64,000 bases of DNA. Source: Shumkonia mesophila. GTDB taxonomy: Bacteria > Pseudomonadota > Alphaproteobacteria > Rhodospirillales > Shumkoniaceae. The notes under the pieces are model-generated. The model was not told the DNA's origin. It ran no database searches and worked only from the letters and a program-made list of their open reading frames with translations. Every line of letters starts with the position of its first letter. Position 1 is the first letter of the stretch. A program made the translations under genes and the position numbers. The DNA lies in the NCBI RefSeq assembly GCF_026163695.1, contig NZ_JAOTID010000002.1:399511-463510 (forward strand), written 5' to 3'. This document shows positions 27,427-39,400 of the stretch, piece by piece.

Positions 27427-27502
27427 GGGCGAGAGATGGGACTTGAACCCACGACATCCAGATCCACAATCTGGCGCTCTAACCACCTGAGCTACTCCCG
27501 CC
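27427..27502 (-). tRNA. tRNA-His (anticodon GTG)
   Basis: On the minus strand the sequence folds as a complete cloverleaf. The acceptor stem is GGCGGGA with TCTCGCC, the D-arm contains GTAGCTCAG, the anticodon stem is CCAGA with TCTGG around the loop TTGTGGA (anticodon GTG), and the T-arm reads GTGGGTTCAAGTCCCAT. Discriminator C is at 27427 with CA after it, so the CCA end is not fully encoded. The base before G1 is T, so a G-1 would need to be added or be absent. The 3' end of the DUF1847 gene overlaps its 5' part. Confidence 0.96.
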
Positions 27503-28261
27503 ATCGGCGGGCCCCTGTGTAGCCTCAACCCGATGCCCCGTCAAGCTTTGAGCGGCCTTCTGCGGGCCGGCGGTTTCGACGGGGGCCGCCGGCTTTTTCG
27601 AGGGCACCTCGGGCTTGAGCGGCCCCCAGATTCGGCGGAAATACCCGTCGGCCAGCAGCAGGGCGGCGGCCGGGTTGTGGCCGAGAGCCCGATCCTTCGC
27701 CACCAGGGTCGTCGTCAGGGCTTCGGCGTGCTTGAAAAACAGACTGTCGTGCCCGACGCACAAGCCGACGACGACATTGAAATCGGTTCCCGCGCGATTG
27801 AGCAGTTCGGCTTGCACGATCGGGTTGCACATCGCCTCGAATTTGCCGGGGTGGACCTTCTCGTGGTCCTGGATGCCGATTTCCTCCTTGGCGATGCCGC
27901 CGGCCTTGCAGCAGGCCGAGGCGACCGTGAAGCCATGGCTTTCCAGGACCCGGGTTAGGATGGCCGCCAGGTCGAACACGCCGACGCAGAAGGCGATGCC
28001 GATCTTCTGGAATCCCATGCGCTTGGCGAACGCGCAGACTTCCTCGACGCGCGTCCATTCGCAATAGCCCTCGGCCTCGACGCGGGCGGACTCGAGCGCG
28101 ACCTTGGCCAGAAAGGGATCCTGATACTTGGCGAATCCCTTGGCGATGCCGGGATCATCCACCTTGCTGGGGCACCATCCCGGGCCGTGCTGGTCGTCGC
28201 CCTGCCGGCAGACGCGAATTTCTGGGGGGCAATAGGCACATCCGGGGTCGGTATACTTCAT
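27479..28261 (-). CDS. DUF1847 cysteine-rich protein
   Basis: The 260-residue protein is Cys-rich: [11 protein letters not shown] near the start, [26 protein letters not shown] and [10 protein letters not shown]. This matches DUF1847, a family of presumed metal- or iron-sulfur-binding proteins. The start at 28261 gives [11 protein letters not shown], the normal beginning. The last 45 residues are a low-complexity Pro/Ala/Ser tail, and the stop codon lies inside tRNA-His (24-base overlap). A TauE/SafE-type exporter gene is 63 bases upstream in the same direction. Function is unproven. Confidence 0.85.
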   Translation of the reverse strand: MKYTDPGCAYCPPEIRVCRQGDDQHGPGWCPSKVDDPGIAKGFAKYQDPFLAKVALESARVEAEGYCEWTRVEEVCAFAKRMGFQKIGIAFCVGVFDLAAILTRVLESHGFTVASACCKAGGIAKEEIGIQDHEKVHPGKFEAMCNPIVQAELLNRAGTDFNVVVGLCVGHDSLFFKHAEALTTTLVAKDRALGHNPAAALLLADGYFRRIWGPLKPEVPSKKPAAPVETAGPQKAAQSLTGHRVEATQGPADGGSSSGG

Positions 28262-28324
28262 CGGCCAGTGTCTCCTTGGCGCGATCCGTGGGGGGCGGGT
28301 CGTCGTTGGCGCAGGCCGGCATTC

Positions 28325-29083
28325 TTACCCGAGCGTGGCCAGCACGCCATCGTAAAAAAGCTTGAGGCCTGTGACGAACAGGAACAGATAACATAGCCGA
28401 TAGAACCATGTCGGCGAAATGCGCCGGTGCAGCCAGATCCCCAGCACCACGCCGACCGGGGCCAAGGGGGCCAGGATCAGCGACATCGCCAGATTGCCGG
28501 CCGGCAGCAGGCCCAGCCACCAATAGGGCAACAGCTTGGCGTAATTGACGGCGGTGAACAGCATGACCATGGTGCCGACGAAGAGCGTCTTGTCCATCCG
28601 CTGGGGCAGCAGATAGGTATTGGCCGGCGGGCCGCCGGCATGGGCCAGGAAGCTGGTGAAACCGGAGAGCGCCCCCCAGAACATCCCCCTGCCGACATCG
28701 GGATTGGCGTTGGCCTTGGCCGGCTTCTTGCGAAACCAGTAGTCCAGCGAGAAAACCACGGCGATGCATCCGACGAGCAGCCGGATCGAGCCGTCGCTGA
28801 ACCAGTGGAAGGTGAACGTGCCGATGGCGATGCCGATAAGCGCGCCGGACGCCATGATCCAGAAATTGCGCCGGTGCCACGTCTTCCGGTACGCCCAGAC
28901 GCCCATCACGTCCATCAGGCAGAGGATGGGCAGCATGATGGCGGCGGCCTGGGGCGCCGGGATGACCAGGGACAGCAGGGGAACACCCAGCATCGCCAGG
29001 CCGCCCCCGAAGCCGCCCTTCGAAATGGCGGCCAGCAGCACGGCGGGAACGGCGACGGCGTAAAACAGGGGGTCGGAGATCAT
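28325..29083 (-). CDS. TauE/SafE (TSUP) family membrane transporter
   Basis: The 252-residue protein has seven or eight hydrophobic segments. The family signature AISKGGFGGGLAMLGVPLLSLVIPA is at residues 18-42 and the second-half repeat WGALSGFTSFLAHAGGPPANTYLLP at about 133-157. It is shorter than and not obviously paralogous in neighbourhood to the TSUP gene at 19454. Members move sulfite or organosulfur anions. The DUF1847 gene follows. The 375-base region upstream, shared with glnB, contains no other gene. Confidence 0.87.
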   Translation of the reverse strand: MISDPLFYAVAVPAVLLAAISKGGFGGGLAMLGVPLLSLVIPAPQAAAIMLPILCLMDVMGVWAYRKTWHRRNFWIMASGALIGIAIGTFTFHWFSDGSIRLLVGCIAVVFSLDYWFRKKPAKANANPDVGRGMFWGALSGFTSFLAHAGGPPANTYLLPQRMDKTLFVGTMVMLFTAVNYAKLLPYWWLGLLPAGNLAMSLILAPLAPVGVVLGIWLHRRISPTWFYRLCYLFLFVTGLKLFYDGVLATLG

Positions 29084-29325
29084 CGGGACGACTGCCGGGA
29101 CAGGGGGAACCGCCGCGGCGGGCGGAAGCTGGCTTCAGCCCTTACCCGCTTCGCACGACCGGTTCAAATGGTTTCGTCGGATGCATCCAAACGGGCCGCG
29201 CTTCTGTTTAAATTCGCGCCGTTTGCCTAAAATTAAAGCACCAGCCTTCCCGTTCCCTCGGCCGCATCCGCCGGTCTCCGGCCCAAGGCCCCGGGCTTTC
29301 AAGGGTTTTTCGATCCCCTGGAAGC

Positions 29326-29340
29326 TGGCACGTGTTGTGC
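29326..29340 (+). promoter_or_regulatory. sigma-54 promoter candidate for glnB-glnA
   Basis: The sequence TGGCACGTGTTGTGC has the invariant GG and GC elements with exactly ten bases between them, as in -24/-12 promoters (consensus TGGCACG-N4-TTGC; here GTGC). It is 119 bases upstream of the glnB start, where nitrogen-regulated glnBA promoters lie in alphaproteobacteria. A possible NtrC half-site, GCACCA, is at 29238-29243; a full palindrome was not found. The remaining 29084-29325 region shows nothing else clear. Confidence 0.65.
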
Positions 29341-29440
29341 GTATGGAGTGGCGACCCTGCCGGGCGCATCGGACGGTGCCGAAGGGACGGTCATCCAAAG
29401 GGTAACTCGGACCGGTTCCCTCCGCGGGCCGGTTCTTTAG

Positions 29441-29797
<357 letters not shown>

Positions 29798-29798
29798 C

Positions 29799-29813
29799 CC
29801 GGCAAAGCCGGGC
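29799..29813 (+). other. short hairpin between glnB and glnA
   Basis: CCCGGC-AAA-GCCGGG forms a six-base-pair hairpin directly after the glnB stop. No T-run follows, so it is more likely an mRNA-processing or stabilising element or a weak attenuator within glnBA than a full terminator. Confidence 0.45.
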
Positions 29814-29865
29814 CAGAAGATTTGACCAATTTCAATACGTCAGTGGATGGGAAGAGGAACCTGAC

Positions 29866-31287
<1,422 letters not shown>

Positions 31288-31328
31288 AGGCTAACCATCT
31301 GAGTTAAAACGGTAAATTCCTAACGTGC

Positions 31329-31375
31329 GTCAGGCTCGGCGGGGCTGGTTTCAGCCCCCCGGGCCTGATGTCTTT
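31329..31375 (+). terminator. Rho-independent terminator of glnA
   Basis: A long stem pairs CAGGCTCGGCGGGGCTG with CAGCCCCCCGGGCCTG around a short T-rich loop and is followed by ATGTCTTTT. It lies 42 bases after the glnA stop. A related sequence (TCAGGCxCGG) starts the terminator at 52409, after the second copy of the glnA end. Confidence 0.85.
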
Positions 31376-31512
31376 TGGGGATGTTCACTGGCGACATCTC
31401 CGTATTGGCGGAGTTTGTGCGGGAGGGCGTCGTCTCTGTGCAAATTCGCCTGTCCTCGCCGTTCAGAGGCCAGGTTTTTTCGGGGTGGCTTCCCTCTGTG
31501 ACCGCCGCCGGC

Positions 31513-32283
31513 TTACCGATCGGCCATGGCGTTCAGATGGTCTTGAACGAAGGCGGCGAGCTGATTGATGAATGGCTTCTGCATCATTTGCCCGTGCGTT
31601 CCGTCCATCCAGCGCAATTCCACTCCGCCGGCCGCCAACGCCCCCCAGCCATTCAGGTCATCACCGGGGATGCCCGGCGCCTGTCGGGTCAAAACGCGTG
31701 GACGCACCAACAGGAGCCGCCCGTCCGTGTGTCGTGGCCGGTAGCGTATCGCCGCCAGCGCATTGTTCTGGAACACTCCCAACAGGCGGCGCATGCCGGC
31801 ACGGTCGATGCTGTCAGGCAGCAGGTCCGAGCCGCGCCCACGCTCGACCAACAGGTCCAGTCGGGCCTCGGGACTGCATGCCCGCATCTCGGCAGCATCG
31901 ACGATGTGAAGTTCCTCGAACAGGATGGCCAAGTACTCGGCTTCGTCCTCGCGCAGCAGGGTGCGAATAGGGCCGGGCGAGGCCACGGCGTCGAACAGCA
32001 GAACCGCCGAAACCTTCCTACCCGTCCGTTGCAGTTGGCTTGCCGCCTCGTAGGCGAGGAGTCCACCGAAGCTCCATCCGGCGAGGACCAACGGTCCCTT
32101 GGGCAGGATACCGCGCAGGGCCTCCAGGTAGGCCGCGGCCATTTCCTCGACGCTCGGCAGCAGGGGATGGCTTTCCTCCAAGCCATAGGATTGCATCATA
32201 TACAGGGGTTGGTCCGGGCCCAGCGCCTCCGCCAGGGACCGATAGCAGAGCACGTTGCCGCCAACGGGATGGAAGCAGACCAT
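31513..32283 (-). CDS. thioesterase domain (end of NRPS-PKS line)
   Basis: The 256-residue alpha/beta-hydrolase has the thioesterase opening MVCFHPVGGNVLCYRSLAEAL, the nucleophile motif GWSFGG (Ser at about residue 71), and a C-terminal DGTHGQM with the catalytic His. It releases, by hydrolysis or cyclisation, the chain built upstream. In an intact line it would be fused behind a carrier domain. Here the frame just upstream reads naturally into it (Gly-Thr-Arg-Pro-Pro-Met) but is cut by a stop, and the adenylation fragment overlaps its start by 88 bases in another frame. I read it as a TE domain made separate by deletion and frameshift, though re-initiation at the ATG at 32283 is possible. 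Confidence 0.85.
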   Translation of the reverse strand: MVCFHPVGGNVLCYRSLAEALGPDQPLYMMQSYGLEESHPLLPSVEEMAAAYLEALRGILPKGPLVLAGWSFGGLLAYEAASQLQRTGRKVSAVLLFDAVASPGPIRTLLREDEAEYLAILFEELHIVDAAEMRACSPEARLDLLVERGRGSDLLPDSIDRAGMRRLLGVFQNNALAAIRYRPRHTDGRLLLVRPRVLTRQAPGIPGDDLNGWGALAAGGVELRWMDGTHGQMMQKPFINQLAAFVQDHLNAMADR

Positions 32284-33446
32284 CGGGGGGCGCGTTCCCG
32301 CCGCGTGTCACTTCGACCGCCGTATTCGAGGGTGCCGTCATCCCGCCAACGGCCAAGGTCGCCCGTGCGATAGAGCCGTTGATCGGCATGTTCGGGATCG
32401 TCGATGAAGGCCCGCGCGGTCAGGTCGGCGGCGTTCCAGTAGCCGTCGGCCAAGCCGAGGCCGCCAGCATGGATTTCCCCCCACACGCCGATCGGGACGC
32501 GGTGTCCGGCGGCGTCGAGAACCGCCACCCGGGTATGGGGGATCGGCCGGCCGATCGGCATCGAGGCAAAATCCAGATCCTCGGGCCTTACCCGATGAAC
32601 GGTGGTGAAGGTGGTGTTTTCAGTCGGGCCATACCCGTTGATGAATATGACACGGGGACAGGCGTCGAAAGCGCGTCGCGCGTGGACCATGCTCATCACT
32701 TCGCCGCCGGTCAGCACGGCCCGCAATCCTTGGAAGCTGGCGGGGTCGTGTTCAACCTGTCGGTTGAAAAGGCTGGCCGTCAACCAAAGGACAGTGATTC
32801 CGAGGCGGCGGATGGTTTCGGCCAAGGTGGCAGGGTCGAGCAGGTCGTTGCGGTAGGCGATGCAAATCCGCCCACCGTTGAGCAGAGGTCCCCAGATCTC
32901 CAACGTGGAAGCATCGAACGCCAGTGGAGCGGTCTGGAGAATACGGTCATCGGGGCTCAGGTGGACGTAGTCGTCGCCGATGACCAGCCGGATCACCGCG
33001 CGCTGCGGCACCAGAACACCCTTGGGCTGGCCGGTCGAGCCCGAGGTGTACATCAGATAGGCGGCGCGATCGTCGGGATTCCTTTCGTCCTCCAGGCTTG
33101 GGGGGGTATCGGCTTTCCGCTCCACGAGCGTAGCGGCATCGATGATCGGACCGTCGAAAGTGGTGCCAAGCGCGAGACGACCGGTGGCGTCGGCGATGAC
33201 GACACGGCATCCGGCGTCGGCAAGGATGAAGGCATTGCGCTCCGCCGGGTAGGCCGGGTCCAACGGCACGTAGGCAGCGCCGGCGACAAAGATGCCCAGG
33301 ATCGCCACGACGGCATCGCGGTCGCGCGCCATGTGCAGGGCGACCCGATCACCCGGTTTCACGCCGGCCCCGATCAACGCAAGGGCAACACCATTCGCCC
33401 TGCGGGCCACTTCCTCGTAGGTCGACACCCCCTGGCGGTCTTCCAC
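32196..33446 (-). CDS. truncated NRPS adenylation domain (third of gene 2)
   Basis: This fragment holds adenylation motifs A1 to A8 only: YLMYTSGSTGQPKG, FDAST, NGYGPTEN and YRTGDLGRW. The C-terminal subdomain with the catalytic Lys and any carrier domain are missing; after GGRSDT the sequence turns into nonsense that overlaps the thioesterase. The specificity positions read D-A-L-W-L-G-G-T-F, close to Val-type codes. It is in the same frame as the preceding 4000-residue synthetase, and sequence between the two (33447-33497) still encodes normal adenylation N-terminus (QACLHPTAVAVED). So it was originally part of that protein and is split off by a TGA at 33498. The GTG at 33446 is only a possible restart. 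Probably non-functional as it stands. Confidence 0.75.
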   Translation of the reverse strand: MEDRQGVSTYEEVARRANGVALALIGAGVKPGDRVALHMARDRDAVVAILGIFVAGAAYVPLDPAYPAERNAFILADAGCRVVIADATGRLALGTTFDGPIIDAATLVERKADTPPSLEDERNPDDRAAYLMYTSGSTGQPKGVLVPQRAVIRLVIGDDYVHLSPDDRILQTAPLAFDASTLEIWGPLLNGGRICIAYRNDLLDPATLAETIRRLGITVLWLTASLFNRQVEHDPASFQGLRAVLTGGEVMSMVHARRAFDACPRVIFINGYGPTENTTFTTVHRVRPEDLDFASMPIGRPIPHTRVAVLDAAGHRVPIGVWGEIHAGGLGLADGYWNAADLTARAFIDDPEHADQRLYRTGDLGRWRDDGTLEYGGRSDTRRERAPRWSASIPLAATCSAIGPWRRRWARTNPCI

Positions 33447-33497
33447 AGCGACTGCGGTGGGGTGCAGGCAGGCCTGTTTCAGGAAGAGCGCGTGAAG

Positions 33498-36400
33498 TCA
33501 CTGCCCCGCCGGCAACGGTGGTTCGGCACCACGCTCGAAGCCCCTGATCCGGGCGGCTTCCTCGGCATCAAGGATCGGCAGATCGGCGATCGTCGTTTTC
33601 GGCGAAGCTGTTGCTAGCCCGGCGAGCAGCGCAGCGAAGCTCCGACCCAGGCGCTCGATGCGCGAGCGATCGAACAGATCGGCATAGTACTCCAGCGACA
33701 CCAGAATCCGGTTGGGCAGGTCGCGCATGAAGATCGAAAGGTCGTTCTTGCAGGAGGCGCGGGGAAGGCTGTACATCGGAAAGCCGAGGTTTCCGACTTC
33801 CGCTTCCGCAAAATTCATATAGGAAAGCGACACTTCCGATAGCAGTGTGCGATCGGGGGCGGCGGGCGGCGCCAAGTCCTCCAGCAATTGTCCAAGACCA
33901 TAGGCGCGGTGACGCATGGCCTCGGCATGGTTGGCGTGGACCCGCTCCAGCAAGCGGCCGAATGGCTCGTCACCGCGCACCTCGGCACGCAACGGCAGCA
34001 AGCCCACCATCATTCCGGCCATGTTGCGGAGTTGGGGGGCGTCGCGGTTGTCCGCCGGAATCGCGACGACCACATCCGAGGTCCCGGCGAGACGATGGAA
34101 CAGCGCGATCCATGCTGCCAGCACCACCGAGAACGGTGTTGCCCCGTGGCCTTGGGCGAATGCACGCAGGACCTGGACTGTCCGGGGTTCCAGGACGAAT
34201 GACACCGTGTCGCCGCGCCATGTGTTCACCGTGGGGCGTCGGTGATCGGCGGGCAGATCGAGCATCGGCAACGATCCCTGGAAGCGGGCCTGCCAGTAAT
34301 CCCTGGCCGACTCCCGCGCTGCACGTCCCGCCCCCTCCCGGCTCCACCAGGTGTAGTCCTTGAGTTGGAGGGCGGGCGGCTCCTTGGTCTTGCCGGCATA
34401 GAGGGTGGCGAGATCGCCCGCCAGGAGCTCCAGGGTGAAGCCGTCGGCGAGCCCATGATGAATGTCGAGGAATAGGGCTCGCCGGCCACCTCCGACAACA
34501 AGGAGTTCCAGCCGGACGGGTGGCCTGTCGGCCAGATTGAATCGGGTGACCCGATTTCGACATGCCGCCACCGGATCTTCAGTCGCCGACAGGTCGACGA
34601 CCGGCAGGTGCACCGGGGTTGGCGCCAGCACTTCCATCGTCCACTCGTCGTCATCGCGAACGAAGCGAGTGCGCAGAATTTCGTGGCGGGCGATCAGGGC
34701 AGTCAGCGCCGATTCCAGTCGGGCGACGTCGATGTCGGCGGGAAGCTCGAATAGGGTGGGCAGGTTGAAGGCGGTCCCCATCTCGGCGGCGGTTTCGGAA
34801 TGCAGGACACTCAATTGCTCCCAGCCGACCGGATAGCCCGACCGTTGCGGGGCGGCCACAATTCCAGCTGCGACGGGGACGGCCTTGCCGCGCAGGGTCG
34901 CGGCGAGCCCGGCCACGCTACCGGCGGCGAACAGGTCGGACAGTGTCACTGCGTGCCCGAGGTTGCGGACGATGTGATCGATGATCTGCATGCCGGTGAT
35001 GGAATCGCCGCCGAGCGCGTAGAAATCGTCGTCTGGCCTAACGACTTCGTAACCGAGCACCTTGCCCCAGATGCCGGCGAGTGCCAGTTCCAGGGTGTCG
35101 GTCGAACCCGTATCCGCCGGCCGCGTGGCCTCGGGCGAACGGTTTTCTTCGCGCGGCAGGGATGTCAGGAGTCGTGGGTCGATGACGACGATCTGCGGCA
35201 CGTCTGTTGCCAGGGCTTGCCGCCATACGGCGATGGCCTGGGTGGGGGTAACGGTGGTGCCCGGCGCGGCCCCACTGTTGTGGCGGACGGCCATCCCGAC
35301 GCCGGACAGCGCGCACCAGTCGATGGCGAGCGCGGGTCGCCCTTCCGCCAGTCGCCACGCCGCGAAGGCGTCGAGCCATGCATTGGCGGCGGCGTAAGCG
35401 GACTGCCCGGGGGCGCCTGCCAATCCGGTAAGCGAGCCGAACACGACGAACGATTCGACGGGGTCGCCGCGCGTCAGGATGTCGAGATTACGCGCCCCCT
35501 CGACCTTCGGGGCAAGAACGGCGGCCAACTCCGACGCCGAGCGGTTGACCAGGAAGCCACCATCGGCAACGCCGGCCGCGTGCACAACGGCTGTGATCGG
35601 CCCCATCGCCGCGCGCACCTCGTCCAGACATGCGGCCAGCGCGGCGCGGTCGGTGATGTCGCAGGCAAAGGCGCGGATGCGGATGCCGGAGCCTTCCAGG
35701 GCCGCCAGTTTCTCGCGCCGCCGCCGGGCTTCGTCGTCCTCGCCCGTCACCGTTCCGCTTCTGCCGAGAAGGGCAAGCGAAACGGTTCCGTCGGCCGCCA
35801 TCTCTGTGGCCAGAGACAGGGCCAAGCCGCCAAGGCCGCCCGTGACGACGCAGCACCCGGTGGAGGGCCAGCGCGCGTCGCCAGATTCTGGCGCCGCACC
35901 GATGCTCCGTTCCAAACGCAGCGTTCCCCGCCGCATGGCGATCGGCAAGTCGTTGCCGGGCTGGTCGAAGGCGGCAAACTCGGCGGCTACCGCTTCGGTG
36001 GGCACCGCGGCGTCGACGTCGAGATAGCGAAGGGCCAGCAAAGGTTCTTCATGGCAGGCCGCAAGGGTCAGGCCGACCGCCAGGGCGGCATCGGGGCTGG
36101 CCGGTCCATCGCCACCGCGGACATAGGCGCCCTGCCCGACGACCAGGACACGCAACCGGCTTCTCGCGCCCGCCATCAATCCGCGCAGGATGTCAGCCGT
36201 CCAGCCGAAAGGATCGGATTCCGTGTCCGGGACCAGCACGACACCGTCGTCGTCCCCTGTCACCAGGGCGAGGATGTCGGCCGCCGAAGCCGCCCGGGCG
36301 GCCAACAGGCCACATGCTTTCAAGTCGGTGTCCAGTTGTTCCGCCAACGGTCCAGTACCGGCCAATACCAGTGGGCGTGCGGGGGCTGCCGCGGCAAGCG

Positions 36401-39400
36401 GCGTCGATATCCAGGTTGGGATCGACAATGAAGGTTGGCGCCCTATTCCGGCAGTTACGAACTGTAATCCCCGGAATGCCAGGCAAAGCCGCCCGTCGGC
36501 CGGATCGACCAGAAAGATATCGGCTTCCAACATATCGCCGCCATCGGTGCGGCGAACGGCATGAACCAGCACCTCCGTCGGGAGTGGGTTTCCGGTGATC
36601 GTCAGCGACGCGCAACCCACCGGCACCCGTCCACGCTCGTCGAGAATCAAGCTGGCCGCTACGTCCAACAGGGCTGGGTGCAGCGGGAAGCGGGTCAGGT
36701 CGTCGGCATAGGCAACCGGTACCCGAAGCAGGGCCATTTTCTCGGCCCCGCCGGGCGCCGACCATAGGTTGACGCGGCAATCCCAGCGTGCCGTCACCGT
36801 TACCGGGCCTTCTTCGGGGACGAACGGCGGCAAGGAAATGGCTTGAACACAACGTGCTCGCAGGTCCGTCAGGTTGCATCGAGGGAGCACCGTGTCCGAC
36901 GGGTTCAGATCTGCCTCGGCAAAGACCGTCCACGGGTCGCCGTTTCCGCTGATCGAGCGGCCAGCCAATACGGCATGCCATCCGCTCGGCGCCGCTTTTC
37001 GCAACTCCAGACTCACGCTGCCGGGAATTAGCTCGTCCGGGCAAAGTGGCCTTAGCCAGCGCAGGTCGCGCACGTCGACGGCGCCAACAAGGCCTATGGC
37101 GTGGGCCGCCCCGGCTAGCATACCGGGCAACGCCATCCCCACCAGGATCGGTCGGCCATTCAAGCGATGTTCGGCGGCCGGCCAGAAATCCGAGGCGTGG
37201 ACGTCACAGGCGATGGCGAAGCCGTCACGGATCGCCACCGCCGGGCCGAGCAAGCCGACAGGTGCCTTCCGAGGCGCCAGTTCGACAAAATCGGGACAGC
37301 AGCGGATGCGGCTGAAGGGGGTGGCTGGCAGATGAATCCGCCGGGCGGGTGGTGCCGATTCCGGCCAAGCCAGATCGGCCCCGGCGAGGTAAGCCTGGGC
37401 GGCGGTCCACGCCTCTTTTTCGCCGGCGGCCAGGGCCGGAGAGGGCGCCATCGGCCCACCGTGGCGCGAAGCCACTTCGCCGACGGCCCCGCGACCCGTC
37501 GTCACGAAATCGGCCAGCATGGCGATGAGGCCGGGGACGCTCTGGGCACAGATGGCAAGCCGATGGCGAAGGTGTTGCCGCCCCTCGGCTAGTGTGTGGG
37601 CGACATCGGCGAGCGCGAATGGTGGAGCACGGTCGAGTGCTTGCCTCAGGGCATCCGCATAGCGCTGGACGGCTTCGTTGTCGGCGGCGGAAAGACCGAC
37701 GACAAACCAGCCGTTTTGGGCGTCGAAAGATGGCGAGGCCGCCGACGGTGCTTCAAGAATGACGTGGCAATTGATGCCGCTGAGACCGAACGAACTGACG
37801 CCGGCGCGACGCGGCCCGCCGCGGTCGCCAAGCGGCATCGCGGTCTTCGCCACCACCACCGGTGCGTGAGCGAAGTCGATTTTCGGGTTGGGGGCCTCGA
37901 AGAAGGGCTGTGGCGGAGCAATGTCGTACTGAAGGCAGAGGACCGCTTTGGCGAGGCCGAGCGCCCCGGCGGCTCCGTCGAGGTGGCCATAGTTGCCCTT
38001 CACCGAGCCAAGCCGTGCGAAACCGGTTTCGACGGTATCCGGAGCGAAGGCGCGTGTCAGGCCATCGACCTCGATCGGGTCGCCGAGCGCGGTTCCGGTT
38101 CCGTGTGCCTCGACATACGAAAGCGAGTCGAGACTGATACTCGCCGCGGCCGCGGCGGCGCGTATGGCTTCGGCCTGGGCGACGGGATTGGGCGCGGCGA
38201 AGCCGCTGGACGCGCCGTCCTGGTTCACGGCACTACCGACAATGACGGCGTGAATAGCGTCGCCGTCGGCCAGCGCTCGTTCCAAGGGTTTGAGCAGGAA
38301 AGCAATAGCCCCCTCGCCCATGCCGGTGCCATCGGCGCCTTCGGCGAAGGCCCGCGTACGGGCGGTGGAGGAGTCGATGGTGAGGCGGGTGGCGTCGCCG
38401 GGTGGGATCGGCAACGCCTTGGCGGCGCCAACCACGGCCGCCTCGCATTCGCCATTTGCCAGGGCGCGGCAGGCAAGATGAATGGCCACAAGCGCCGACG
38501 AGCAGGCTGTATCCACAGTCGCGGCGGGGCCACGCCAGTCCTTGAGGAAAGAGAGCCGTGTGGCAATGTTGGACGGGACGTTCTGCGCGAAAACCTGTTC
38601 GACGCGGTCCGGGAACAGCCGTCCCATTGCCTCGCGGTATATCGAAGAGGGATTGCCGCCAACGAACACGCCAACCCGTCGGCGATCCAACGCCGCGCCG
38701 CCGTAACCCGCGTTTTCCAGCGCTGCCGCCGCCGTTTCCAGGAACAACCGCTGTTCGGGATCGATCAGTGCGGCATCCATCGGCGCCATGCGGAAACGCC
38801 TGGGATCAAAGCCGAAGATATCGTCGAGATAGGCTGCCTCGCGGAAGGGATTGGATGTTGGGTGTCCGAGAAGGGATAGCAGGGCGTCGGCATCGTCCCT
38901 GCGGTTTTCGGGCAAAGGTCGAACCCGGTCGACGCCGTTTTCAAGGTCGTGCCAGAACGAGCCGAGGTCCTCGAATCCTGCCAGCCGGACGGCCATGCCG
39001 ACGATTGCCACACGGCCGCCCTTCACGGGCTCCTCTACGGTTGATCGCACCGGCATCGATCCGGTGGCTTCGGCGACGCGACGGGCCTGCGCGGTTACGG
39101 TGGCATGGGCGAACAAGTCGGCGATCGTAAATACGCCGGGCCACAGCCGTTCCAACCGCTCATGCAGGCGGATGACCAGAAGCGAGTTGCCGCCGGCGTC
39201 GAAAAACCCGTCGTCGGGACCGAACGCTGCAGCCGGCAAAAGCTCCCGCCAGATTTCCATCAAGCGGCTTTCGAGCGGATTTGTGGCAACGGGGCCGGCG
39301 CGGTTATCCAAGGGCTGGCCGGCGAGCGCCTTGCGATCAAGCTTGCCACTGTCGGTGAGCGGGAGGGACTCGAGCCGGAAGAAGCGGGCTGGCAGCATGT

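Noticed and set aside
37596-38879. 427-codon plus-strand frame opposite the KS domain
   Set aside because: Shadow of the KS domain in synthetase gene 2.
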